A DNA stretch of 64,000 nucleotides from a virus. Location: the IMG/VR virus record IMGVR_UViG_3300034104_004745, positions 64,001-128,000 of that record. One strand, 5' to 3'. Shown piece after piece: positions 15,945-25,069 of the stretch. Numbering within the stretch: position 1 is the first letter of the stretch; every line of letters begins with the position of its first letter. The translations under genes and the position numbers were made by a program. A model generated the notes under the pieces. That model ran no database searches. It was not told the origin of the DNA and was given only the letters and a program-made list of their open reading frames with translations.

Positions 15945-17296
15945 TAAATTAATATTTTACTATTATTTTGCCACCATTGAAGTACTCGTGGGTTTTGACT
16001 GAATATCTCATCAATCACCCCCACATTGTTTCTCCATAAATCAACAGCGTTTAAATTTTTTATTCCTCTTTGTAGCCCTTCTTGCCAATTAGGATACTTC
16101 TCTTGAAAAGTCTGTCTATTTTTTAAATCCTCAAGACACGTTATCCAATAATCATATTTATGATTCTGTTGGATTTTAGGTCTAATATAATCTAAAATAT
16201 CATCAATTACTTCGTTATAAATTTCTCTAGGTAGTACCTGTGGACACATAATGATACTACTATCAAACGCAAATGTGGTTTTAATTAATGTGTGAACATT
16301 TAACTCTAAGGACAAGTCAAATAATTCCTTTAAACTAAAAAGACCTGGTGTTGTGATTGTTAAATCAAACGCAATACCGTAATCACCATATCTTTGATTT
16401 AAGAACATAAAGTCCTTAAAGTTTTTGATCCATTCATCCCATCTTATACCGTGACGAACATATTCAACTATCTTACCTGTACCATCAATTGATGCGCATA
16501 TTTGTACTTGTTTGAAATGTGGTAAGAGAGTTCTTAAATCATAGTCTTTATAAGTTGTTCTTGAGAAATTAGAATTATATCTAACCCACACATTTTTTGC
16601 CCCACCTGTTTTAACTAGGTAATCCATAATCTCCCAGTGAATGTCCCACATTAATGGTTCGCCACCAACCCAATAAATCTCCTCAATTGTACCATTCTTA
16701 ACCGCTTCCCATAGTTCCTTTTCAGCAACGTCTTTTTGAAATGATTCAATAATTGGTTTATTTTGTTTTTGTGCCCAGTAATCGGTATTACCCTGTGCAT
16801 CATAGTGGCCCATAGATCTTCTTTCTGCTTCCCAAGAAGATGATAATTGATCCCCACACATTCTACATTTGAAATTACATAAGTTTTTAATTCGATAATC
16901 AAATGAAATAGGTTTCATCTCAGTATGACCGTCATCATTTGTCTTTTCAAATGCTTCCTCAATCTTGTGTGGAAATAGTGTTTTATTAAAGTAGTCACGG
17001 TATATTGAAATGTTCAATAGTTTATCGTTACAAACAGCACACTGAGGTATTTCTTTACCTTCCATTAAATCTTTTCTGATACCTTTCATATAATCAGAAT
17101 TCCAATGGTCGTCTAATGTTCCTGGATTATATTGTGAACCATTATCAGCACTTTCAGAATCAAGGTATTGTGTTGCCCAAGATGCTTTCTCCCTACTCGC
17201 ACAACAAAGTCTTCTTTCACTTTGTGGTGAAAGATAGGTGTGTGACCAAGGAGCCATACAAAATGTTTTATTTCCCTCAGATGGTTTTAATTTCAT
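15944..17296 (-). CDS. Radical SAM protein, N-terminal twitch-like type (4 of 7)
   Basis: 450 residues, slightly longer than its neighbours. FCMAPWSHTYLSPQSERRLCC and CAVC replace the PCC form, and CNFKCRMC is the SAM motif. WVGGEPL and ASIDGTGKIVEYVRHGIRW follow. The extra residues lie between the SAM cluster and the GGEP motif. The start overlaps the previous gene's stop by 20 nt. Same family and unknown substrate. Confidence 0.8.
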   Translation of the reverse strand: MKLKPSEGNKTFCMAPWSHTYLSPQSERRLCCASREKASWATQYLDSESADNGSQYNPGTLDDHWNSDYMKGIRKDLMEGKEIPQCAVCNDKLLNISIYRDYFNKTLFPHKIEEAFEKTNDDGHTEMKPISFDYRIKNLCNFKCRMCGDQLSSSWEAERRSMGHYDAQGNTDYWAQKQNKPIIESFQKDVAEKELWEAVKNGTIEEIYWVGGEPLMWDIHWEIMDYLVKTGGAKNVWVRYNSNFSRTTYKDYDLRTLLPHFKQVQICASIDGTGKIVEYVRHGIRWDEWIKNFKDFMFLNQRYGDYGIAFDLTITTPGLFSLKELFDLSLELNVHTLIKTTFAFDSSIIMCPQVLPREIYNEVIDDILDYIRPKIQQNHKYDYWITCLEDLKNRQTFQEKYPNWQEGLQRGIKNLNAVDLWRNNVGVIDEIFSQNPRVLQWWQNNSKILI

Positions 17297-18533
17297 CTAT
17301 ATTTTCTTTTTCAAATACCTCAATAAGATAAGGATATAATGACCTCCAATCTGTGTTTCGTCTTTGGTCGATTTTATCTAAATAATCCCTCAATCTTTTA
17401 AGTTGTGTTTTATCAACATCGTGAGTTGTCACTTGTTTCTCAAAACCATATAAGTAAAGTTTTCTGTGATCTTCTTCCGGTACTGCGGAAAGTAAATCTT
17501 CAAAAAATGATTTAGCGTGATGCCCTAAATTTTCAGGATTCATAAACGTTGGTCTAGCAACTGTGTTCCAACCAAAATCAACTTTCTTTATTTTATTCCA
17601 CTCGATTATCTTTCTGTAGAATTCACCCATCGTAGGTAAAGTAACAGGTGTAATGGTTGAGTGTACTGATATCTTTACAAGTGGTGATGTTAAAAGAGTA
17701 TTAAAATTAGTTTCCCATTCAATTAAATCCATACCAAATCTAGCAAATTCCGCTTGTGGCCCCCAACAATCCATACTGCAAACAATTTCAAAAGATTCTA
17801 ATTTTTTTTGTTCAATTAGTTTTGAAATTCTTTCTATTTTTTCTTTGAATTTACTTGGGTTGTGTTTGAGATTACTGAATATTTTAAAATTTGTGTTTGG
17901 ATGTTCATGTCTTTCAAAAAATTCTAAACATTCCTCAAATTCTGGTTGATACATAGGTTCACCACCTAAAATTTGGAAATGATATAAATCTCTAGAATTT
18001 TTTTCCATCCAAACCCAGAAATCCGCTTTAAGTTTGTCATAATCATCCCTACCGTGGAAACCATCCAAATCGTATTCACTCTCAAGTGGCCCAAATTTTT
18101 CAATCTCATTTTGAATTAGTGAGCTAAAAAAAGGTGAACAATAAACACATTTTTGATTACAAACATTAGTAAAATACACCTCCAATATTCTTGGTGTTAC
18201 ACTTAATTCTTTTGGATTAAGTTTTAGCTCTTTAGGTGATAATAAACTATCATTAATGTATGCTGTTCTTTCACTAATTCCTCCAGAGTCTTCTATTTTT
18301 TTACAATATTCACAACCATTACCTGGCCATTGTCCATCTAACATTTTTTGTCTATCCGATAATTTACCAGGATGGTTATGGAAGTCTTGCATGTGTTGAG
18401 TAACATCCCATCCCTTACATCTATGACAACTTGACGATGTTCCAACAGACAAAAATAAAGTGCTCCATGTCCATTTAAATTGACAAGCAGTTTGTGTTTT
18501 AATTGGAAATATATCTTCTATATTATGTGGCAT
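17277..18533 (-). CDS. Radical SAM protein, N-terminal twitch-like type (5 of 7)
   Basis: 418 residues. It belongs to a second subgroup: the N-terminal block is ACQFKWTWSTLFLSVG with SCHRC instead of PCC, then CEYC. The SAM motif is CNQKCVYC, followed by ILGGEPMYQ and CSMDCWGPQAEFARFG. The two-subgroup split suggests different substrates or carriers. It is joined to the next gene by a 1-nt overlap (TAATG). Confidence 0.8.
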   Translation of the reverse strand: MPHNIEDIFPIKTQTACQFKWTWSTLFLSVGTSSSCHRCKGWDVTQHMQDFHNHPGKLSDRQKMLDGQWPGNGCEYCKKIEDSGGISERTAYINDSLLSPKELKLNPKELSVTPRILEVYFTNVCNQKCVYCSPFFSSLIQNEIEKFGPLESEYDLDGFHGRDDYDKLKADFWVWMEKNSRDLYHFQILGGEPMYQPEFEECLEFFERHEHPNTNFKIFSNLKHNPSKFKEKIERISKLIEQKKLESFEIVCSMDCWGPQAEFARFGMDLIEWETNFNTLLTSPLVKISVHSTITPVTLPTMGEFYRKIIEWNKIKKVDFGWNTVARPTFMNPENLGHHAKSFFEDLLSAVPEEDHRKLYLYGFEKQVTTHDVDKTQLKRLRDYLDKIDQRRNTDWRSLYPYLIEVFEKENIDEIKTI

Positions 18534-20101
18534 TATTTATTTTTTATAAAGTTTAACATTTCATCTTGTTGGTCAGGTTCAACAAAGTCTTGTGCTCCCG
18601 GGTTTGCCCATTGAGGGTCCAAAACCCACCCTTCTTTCTTAGCTGTTTCCATAACTTCATCAACATACCTATTTGATTTTGCATCATCACCATCAATAAC
18701 ACTTTTTAATGGTTCTAATTTGGTTTCAGGTATTGAATCCCACCATTCTTTTAACTCTGGAAATGTCTCAACAAAGTTTTTGTTTCTTCTTATATCATAT
18801 TGAGTGTAAAAAGATTTCCAATCTCTTTCTCTAGTCTCAATTGAAGATGTAAAACTATGCCCCGTTTCTACTTGTCTAATATAGGCCACCATTCTTAACA
18901 TACCATCTCTTTCCCAATCTTGGAAAAAATTAGCACCGCCGTCGTAGTTTTTATTTATCCAAGCTTCAATGTGATCTGCTCTTTCTTCCCTAATATGTTT
19001 TGGTAATGTAACAATAGACATAAAAGATGGAAAACGAAGAATATTGAAAGAACAATGTGGGGATGGTGTTTTATATTTTCTTTTTAGTCTTAAGATTTCA
19101 TCCATAAAATCTGTAATTTTAAATAAACAAAGAGCATTAATTGTCATCATACAATTTATAGATTTAACATTACCTTCACTTAACATTCTTTCAACGTTTC
19201 TTAACCATTTTTCCCATACAAGGCCGTCACGAATGTATTCAGCTTGAGCTCCAACAGTTTCACAACTGGTATAAAGATGAAAACTTTTAATATTATGGCT
19301 AGCTTTTATTAACTCTTCAAATAACTCATCTTTTTGACCTAAATTAGAATTAACAGCGAAATCAACATTACAGTCTTTATGATTTTCCCACCATTTCATC
19401 AATTTCCAAAAATCTTGTGACATGGTTGGTTCACCACCAGTTACTCTTAGTTCTCTTAAACTAAACTGCAATTCACCTTCCCACCATTTCCAAAAAGCCT
19501 CAACATATGGATTATCTTTATTTTTCTTACCATATGGTAATGCATGCGCACCATCATGTTGAAATGCTGCTGCACCGTCACTAACTAAATTTTGATATGG
19601 GCCATTCTTTTTAATGTCATTTTGCCACGTTGTTGAAAACGATGCGTTACAATACGAACATGCAAAATTACAATTAGGGTCAAAAGCAATCTCTAATGTT
19701 TTTAGATCAACATCTTCTGTCCAACCAAATTTAGTTTTAGCCTCCAACAATTCCTTGTCAGTGTAAATTATAGATTTATAAACTCTATCAGATACTTTAT
19801 CAGGGCCAAGATCTTCAATTTTCCAACAATACTCACACTCTTTAGGTCTTTCACCCTCAAGCATTTGTTTTCTGATTAATTTTTTATATTGAGTATTATG
19901 GATAGCTTTATAGCTTTGTGCAACCTCTTCTAAAGGTATTTTATGTGCAGGTGGGTGATGACAACTAGCCGTTGTACCATTTCCTAACCATATGGTTGCA
20001 TTATACCATTTAGCACCGCAAAATGCTGGTGATATTGAATTAACTGCACGATTTCTATATTCAATATAGTTTTCGCCTTCTTTTTTTGAGAAAATACCCA
20101 T
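18533..20101 (-). CDS. Radical SAM protein, N-terminal twitch-like type (6 of 7)
   Basis: 522 residues, the largest of the set. FCGAKWYNATIWLGNG with SCHHP and CEYC form the N-terminal block, and CNFACSYC is the SAM motif. VTGGEPTMS and TSCETVGAQAEYIRDG follow. A roughly 80-residue C-terminal extension of unknown function is present, rich in Asp/Glu and ending DQQDEMLNFIKNK. It shares the SCHHP form with 20670..22052, making those two close paralogues. Confidence 0.8.
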   Translation of the reverse strand: MGIFSKKEGENYIEYRNRAVNSISPAFCGAKWYNATIWLGNGTTASCHHPPAHKIPLEEVAQSYKAIHNTQYKKLIRKQMLEGERPKECEYCWKIEDLGPDKVSDRVYKSIIYTDKELLEAKTKFGWTEDVDLKTLEIAFDPNCNFACSYCNASFSTTWQNDIKKNGPYQNLVSDGAAAFQHDGAHALPYGKKNKDNPYVEAFWKWWEGELQFSLRELRVTGGEPTMSQDFWKLMKWWENHKDCNVDFAVNSNLGQKDELFEELIKASHNIKSFHLYTSCETVGAQAEYIRDGLVWEKWLRNVERMLSEGNVKSINCMMTINALCLFKITDFMDEILRLKRKYKTPSPHCSFNILRFPSFMSIVTLPKHIREERADHIEAWINKNYDGGANFFQDWERDGMLRMVAYIRQVETGHSFTSSIETRERDWKSFYTQYDIRRNKNFVETFPELKEWWDSIPETKLEPLKSVIDGDDAKSNRYVDEVMETAKKEGWVLDPQWANPGAQDFVEPDQQDEMLNFIKNK

Positions 20102-20104
20102 ATT

Positions 20105-20686
20105 TTAAATTTTATGTATAAAGTTACAGTTTCCTGTTAGATCAAAGCTTTTATTGTGAATGTACTTTTCAAAAGTATGTTCAGCTATTATTTCATTGTC
20201 TTTCTCAATTAAGAGATATTCTAATATAAATGAAAAATAGTTTAAATTAAAGCCGTTTTGTGGGAAATTACCTGAGCCAAATATTATGTGAGATTCATTA
20301 TTTCTCGCTAATTTCTCAATGATTTCATGACTTATTAGTACCTCATCATTTATTGATAAAGTAATATTATTATCGATCTTATTTATTTCTAAAACAGTTA
20401 TTTTATTGGGTTCTAGAGAAAAATTAGCTTGTAGATACTTTGAATCTTTAGTGTTATCAGTTAATATCAATGTAACATAATTTTGATCAAAATCAACACC
20501 AAAATATGATGGTAATTTAGAAAATAATGTAGATCTTTTTTCTATCTTTTCCTCAGTTTTAAAGATCATTTTAAATTTAAAATTACCATCGTAATCAAAG
20601 ATTTTATTAGCGGGAAAATCAATAAAATTCGCGACTAAAATATCGGGCCACATTAGCCAAGGTTCACCTTTATTTATTTTTAACAT
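20105..20686 (-). CDS. LamG-like (concanavalin-type) protein, standalone
   Basis: 193 residues from the ATG at 20686; the frame to 20776 would overlap the upstream gene by 107 nt, and 20686 gives a normal 17-nt overlap. The beta-rich pattern includes DYDGNFKFKMIFK, ITLSINDEVLISHEII and IIFGSGNFPQNGFNLNYFSF, and it ends FTEKYIHNKSFDLTG-like. It resembles a LamG/concanavalin jelly-roll domain, like those in the fibres and galactosyltransferases. It has no signal peptide. Possibly a carbohydrate-binding partner for the flanking radical SAM enzymes. Only the fold call has support. Confidence 0.5.
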   Translation of the reverse strand: MLKINKGEPWLMWPDILVANFIDFPANKIFDYDGNFKFKMIFKTEEKIEKRSTLFSKLPSYFGVDFDQNYVTLILTDNTKDSKYLQANFSLEPNKITVLEINKIDNNITLSINDEVLISHEIIEKLARNNESHIIFGSGNFPQNGFNLNYFSFILEYLLIEKDNEIIAEHTFEKYIHNKSFDLTGNCNFIHKI

Positions 20687-22052
20687 AATTGTATAATTTT
20701 TCAAATTCTGGAAAGGTTTCCAAAAAATTAGTTCCTCTTCTTCTATCATGTTCGTCAACAAATAAAATAAAATCATTTCTATTTAAGTCTACATTGAAAT
20801 CATCTTCACTTATTGAATAATCATATAGTCTCTTTATTTTTTGTACTTCGACGTCTGAAAATCCATAATTGTCATGATTAAAACTAGGTGATGCATGATA
20901 AAACACCTTTTTAGCCATATCTAAAATTAAATCTTTATGATCTTTTTCTAGAATTTTAACAGACATGTGGGAAGGCCACCTTAAATAGGTGGTATCTAAC
21001 TGCACAGCAGATATCCAATATCTTTGTCCGTTATGATATTTCTTTTTTAGTTCGAAAACTTTATCTATAAGTTTTGAATAACCAAAAACAGACATTGCAT
21101 TAAATGTTGCCATTATATTTATTGTTACTTTAGGTAATTCACTCAAAATATATTCAACATTTTCTAAAAATAGATCAAAATTTAAACCATTTCTAATATA
21201 TTCGGCTTGACTACCCCATGACTCACAGGAAGTAAAAATAATAAATTCATTTACCTTTTTTTCATTTATTATTATTTTTGCTTTCTCAACAAATTTCTCA
21301 ATTAAACTTTTAGGTGAACCTAAATTAGTGTTAATGGAGAAATTAAGTTGTCTATTTGGGTTTTCATTTGTACATAAAAAATCTAAAACTTCCCAAGTAT
21401 CTTTAGATAATAATGGTTCACCACCAGTAATTCTGAATGTATGTAAGTCTCTATATAATTCTGGCCACCAATTCCAAAAAGAATCTACATAAGGATTTTG
21501 TTCGGAATGTTTATATGGCATTTGACCAGATTTTCTTAAATGCTCAATTTCATTGAACTTAAATGAAGTTGGATAAGCACCATAACGTTCGATCTCCTCC
21601 ACCCATTTGGACGAAAATGACGGGCCACAATATGAACATTTGAAGTTACATGTATTTGAGAAACTTACTTCAACATATTTTGGATTATAATTTGCTCTCC
21701 AGTCTGCTGTTTTAATTTCATTTAAAAATGGTTTAGACCACGGTTCACTACTTTTAAAAATTCTATCTGAATGTGAATTTGAATTCTCTTCAATTTTCCA
21801 ACAATAGTTACATTCACCTGGTTTTATACCAGATAACATTTCTTTTCTAACCTCCTTTTTGTACCTAGTATTATGTAAAGCTGTTGGATTGTTTTTTATT
21901 TCACTTAAAGGTATTTTATGTGGTGTTGGATGATGACAAGAATGTGTCATACCATTATGTAAATGCATTGTTACTTGCGTCCATTTTGCAAGACAAAACC
22001 CACAACCAACACTGTCTAATTTTTCTTTTATATCGTCGTGATCTCTTTTCAT
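20670..22052 (-). CDS. Radical SAM protein, N-terminal twitch-like type (7 of 7)
   Basis: 460 residues. FCLAKWTQVTMHLHNG with SCHHPTPHKI, then CNYC, CNFKCSYC, ITGGEPLLS and TSCESWGSQAEYIRNG. Its nearest relative is 18533..20101 (SCHHP subgroup, about 40-50% similar by eye over the first 300 residues). The C-terminus FPEFEKLYNYV is equivalent to FPELKEWWDSI in the paralogue. The start overlaps the upstream galactosyltransferase stop by 4 nt. The substrate is unknown. Confidence 0.8.
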   Translation of the reverse strand: MKRDHDDIKEKLDSVGCGFCLAKWTQVTMHLHNGMTHSCHHPTPHKIPLSEIKNNPTALHNTRYKKEVRKEMLSGIKPGECNYCWKIEENSNSHSDRIFKSSEPWSKPFLNEIKTADWRANYNPKYVEVSFSNTCNFKCSYCGPSFSSKWVEEIERYGAYPTSFKFNEIEHLRKSGQMPYKHSEQNPYVDSFWNWWPELYRDLHTFRITGGEPLLSKDTWEVLDFLCTNENPNRQLNFSINTNLGSPKSLIEKFVEKAKIIINEKKVNEFIIFTSCESWGSQAEYIRNGLNFDLFLENVEYILSELPKVTINIMATFNAMSVFGYSKLIDKVFELKKKYHNGQRYWISAVQLDTTYLRWPSHMSVKILEKDHKDLILDMAKKVFYHASPSFNHDNYGFSDVEVQKIKRLYDYSISEDDFNVDLNRNDFILFVDEHDRRRGTNFLETFPEFEKLYNYVKNK

Positions 22053-23443
22053 TTCATTTTTACATTTATGAATTTTGTATTTTCATATTGATTACTATCA
22101 ATATTAATAATATCTAATGTGTTCAATACTTGCTTCAAACCATCATTTTTATAATCAATTTTTTTCTGCTGCATTTCAGTAACAAATCTTTTTTCATTCC
22201 TAGCGGTTGTTTCACCTTTAGCCCATGTGCCATTAACAAATCCTTCATCTATATGTGGTAAACAATAAAATTTACTCTCTCTTCTATATGGTACAACATT
22301 TTCAATAATTTCAATATCCTCATTTGTAAATGTGACATTTTGATTAACAAAATCTTGAGAATTGAAGTCACAATCTAATACCAAATTTTCTTTATTATCG
22401 GCTAAGTCAGATATGTTTGAAAAATACTTGTTATATATTTTCACATCACATATTTTCCCTTTGTAATAGACATTAGAATGGTTGCAGAACCCAAGTAAAA
22501 ATGGCTTAACGGAATCGTGAGCTTTTAAATCATTTTTAACAGGAAATGGGATATTTTGTTTCACACCATTCATTTGACTAATCAATTCGTCATTTACATA
22601 AAAGTATGCATTTTTTTCTTCATTATCAAAACTAAAAACTATTTGTGTCCACATACCCTCAAATCTCTTAGCCCAGTTATAATGATGCATCCCATTTCTA
22701 TCAAACAATTGCATAGTAACTGCTCTAGAATTATTAAAAGAAACCCCCCAGGTCCAGCTTCCGTCTTTTCTAATTAATGGATACTCAATGAATTTCTTTT
22801 CAACATCACCCACAAGCCAAATTGGGACTTTATGGTCTTGTTGTTCCGCATTGAATGTGATGGTTATTGTATGGTCGCCGTGTAAACAAGAACTTATTTC
22901 TCTGTTCGTTGATATTGCTAGATAAGAATTATCACCATTAAAATTAGCAACCAATTTATCAGCTACTTTTTTAATTATTCGACCAGTTGTTAGAGACTCA
23001 AAATAACATCTCCAAAATAGATCATCATCTTCCTGTCCCCAATCCCAATAATCATTTGAATATCCGTTTGTTAGATATGCTTGTTCTTTATTAAACAACA
23101 CAACACCACCGAAGTACTGATCATAACCTAAATTATAACCGTACTTTGATAATTTAGTTGCGATATGTATCGGTGTTTCTTCCGGATAAGAATAGTCCGC
23201 TTCTTGATCTGGTAGCATATCAACATCGTGCCAGGCTATGTAATCACAACCATCTTCAAATGCAATATGTGCTGCAATATTTTTCATTGCACCGCGGTTA
23301 AATAATTTATCATCAATTTGATGTCCAACATAAAAGGAATGTTCGATACCTCTTTCATTTAAATGTTTGGTTAAATGTGGTATCAATCTATCGATATGTT
23401 CTTTTCTGTTTCTATATGGTATACAAATTCCTAATTTATGCAT
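22049..23443 (-). CDS. Beta-1,4-galactosyltransferase-like enzyme with an inserted LamG domain
   Basis: 464 residues. Residues 1-160 match family GT7: IPYRNR, then FNRGAMKN, the metal-binding HDVDMLP, YFGGV and NGYSNDYWDWGQEDDD. Residues about 165-385 are a LamG-like jelly roll (segments AKRFEGMWTQIVFSFDNEEK and FYVNDELISQMNG). The GT7 C-terminal part then resumes: CLPHIDEGFVNGTWAKGE and NEKRF...DGLKQVLNTL correspond to the H...RF...DGLNSLTY end of animal enzymes. So the LamG is inserted in the catalytic domain. It would add a sugar to an unknown acceptor. Coupled to 23443..24870 by a 1-nt overlap. Confidence 0.75.
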   Translation of the reverse strand: MHKLGICIPYRNRKEHIDRLIPHLTKHLNERGIEHSFYVGHQIDDKLFNRGAMKNIAAHIAFEDGCDYIAWHDVDMLPDQEADYSYPEETPIHIATKLSKYGYNLGYDQYFGGVVLFNKEQAYLTNGYSNDYWDWGQEDDDLFWRCYFESLTTGRIIKKVADKLVANFNGDNSYLAISTNREISSCLHGDHTITITFNAEQQDHKVPIWLVGDVEKKFIEYPLIRKDGSWTWGVSFNNSRAVTMQLFDRNGMHHYNWAKRFEGMWTQIVFSFDNEEKNAYFYVNDELISQMNGVKQNIPFPVKNDLKAHDSVKPFLLGFCNHSNVYYKGKICDVKIYNKYFSNISDLADNKENLVLDCDFNSQDFVNQNVTFTNEDIEIIENVVPYRRESKFYCLPHIDEGFVNGTWAKGETTARNEKRFVTEMQQKKIDYKNDGLKQVLNTLDIINIDSNQYENTKFINVKMK

Positions 23444-24870
23444 TATATTCCAACATTAACGTGTAAAATTTTATTATTGTATATTTCACCATATTCAATG
23501 AAATTTAAATCAGACAAACCATCTGTTTTCATTAATTGGATATTTTGTGAAACCTCATTATGAAACCTTAGTTGATTCCATCTCGTCGCCTGATCTTTCC
23601 AACGATTACCTAAAAATCCATTTTCTTCATGTTTTAAAGATTTAAATAATGATATTCTTCTGTATGGTATTTTAACTTTTACACTATAATCATATTTTTG
23701 ATTTATTATTTCGCAATTTACAATCTCCCCATCATTTCCATTATTTGTTAAATCTTTCAATTTATAATTTTCAATATGATCCGCATCATAGTATATTTTA
23801 AGTGAATCTTTTGACTTATATTCACCGAATGATTCATTTAAATAATGTTTCGTGTTGTGTGATATTTCTTTAATTTCATCATCAGTAAGAATGTCGTCAT
23901 AATAAGCGAAAGAATCTATTTTTCCATTAAAAAAATTAGGTATATTTTCTCTACCCGGATTACCAGCACCTAAATAAAAATTTGGTTCTTTTCTATAAAA
24001 ATATAATTTTTTAAATTGTTCAGTTTGGCCTAGAAATTCACCATCTTGGTATACTTTAATAACATTATTTTCTTTATCTAAAACAACTACCATATTTGTT
24101 TTATAGTTTGTTTTAATTTTAGAATTAATAAAATATGGTTTGTACAAATTATCAAAAGCGCAAAAATTATATCTCATAAATGAATTATAACAAATTGCAA
24201 AATCCCATCCTGGTATACTAAACACGGTGAACTCATCAGATTCTTTTTTATGGTTTAAAATATTCTTTTCCGGGTAAAAAGAAACAAAAAAAGTGGCATT
24301 ATTATTTAAATCTATTGTATTATCACAGTTAACGTAAGCATTAACACCATTGAAACTTAATGCGTTACCGACCCTACCAAAGTTTTTAAATTCAAGTGTG
24401 TCTAAGTCTAAACCATTAACTCTACATCTTAACAAAAGCTCGGTATCTTCATAACCCCATCCCCAATACTTGTTTGAATATCCATTAATTTTTTCAAAGT
24501 CTTCTATTGTGAACATTGTAACCCCACCAAAATATTCATCAAATATCTCTCTAGTTTTCTCACCTTTTTCCAATACAAAATTGGTTGCTAAATGTAATGG
24601 TTTTTTTGAATATGAATAATCAACATTTATTGGTAACATGTCAACATCATGAAAAACAATATAGTCACAGCCCAATTTTTTTGCATAGGTATACCCAATG
24701 TTTAATAACATTCCTCTATTGAACTGTTTAGCATTATCCTGATTGACTATAATAACATCATAATCAATTTCCCTATCTTTAAAATATTGAGTTATGTGAT
24801 TTGAAAATTTTTTTAAATCAGTTTCTCTATTTCTATAAGGAACAATAATACCTAGCTTATGCTTATCCAT
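23443..24870 (-). CDS. Beta-1,4-galactosyltransferase-like enzyme with an inserted LamG domain (paralogue)
   Basis: 475 residues from the ATG at 24870; the longer frame begins at a TTG. The architecture matches the downstream neighbour. GT7 motifs are VPYRNRETDL, FNRGMLLNIGY, HDVDMLP, YFGGV and GYSNKYWGWGYEDTELLLRC. LamG starts near NALSFNGVNAYVNCDNTI and runs to about residue 385. The GT7 end, SLKHEENGFLGNRWKDQATR and later LMKTDGLSDLNFIEYG, follows. Overall similarity to its neighbour is modest, so the duplication is old. The two share an insertion site, arguing for a common ancestor already carrying LamG. Confidence 0.75.
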   Translation of the reverse strand: MDKHKLGIIVPYRNRETDLKKFSNHITQYFKDREIDYDVIIVNQDNAKQFNRGMLLNIGYTYAKKLGCDYIVFHDVDMLPINVDYSYSKKPLHLATNFVLEKGEKTREIFDEYFGGVTMFTIEDFEKINGYSNKYWGWGYEDTELLLRCRVNGLDLDTLEFKNFGRVGNALSFNGVNAYVNCDNTIDLNNNATFFVSFYPEKNILNHKKESDEFTVFSIPGWDFAICYNSFMRYNFCAFDNLYKPYFINSKIKTNYKTNMVVVLDKENNVIKVYQDGEFLGQTEQFKKLYFYRKEPNFYLGAGNPGRENIPNFFNGKIDSFAYYDDILTDDEIKEISHNTKHYLNESFGEYKSKDSLKIYYDADHIENYKLKDLTNNGNDGEIVNCEIINQKYDYSVKVKIPYRRISLFKSLKHEENGFLGNRWKDQATRWNQLRFHNEVSQNIQLMKTDGLSDLNFIEYGEIYNNKILHVNVGI

Positions 24871-25069
24871 TAATTGTTGGGTCTTTTGGTTTAACGGTAT
24901 TATGCCATTCTGATAAATAATATTGGATTCTATCGCTCCACTCCTGTTTATCAATTTCTTCAAACCAAATGGTTAACGCATCTAATGAATTTGCGATTTT
25001 TTCTAACGCTTTTACTTTTCTTTCTTCTAGTTTTTGAAGTTGTTCTTCTTTTTCTACTTTTGTGCTCAT
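24863..25069 (-). CDS. Small coiled-coil protein, unknown
   Basis: 68 residues, starting MSTKVEKEEQLQKLEERK and continuing KALEKIANSLDALTIWFEEI. The helical, charged N-terminal half is coiled-coil-like. It overlaps the galactosyltransferase start by 8 nt, so could be an accessory or chaperone for it. No family recognised. Confidence 0.6.
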   Translation of the reverse strand: MSTKVEKEEQLQKLEERKVKALEKIANSLDALTIWFEEIDKQEWSDRIQYYLSEWHNTVKPKDPTING

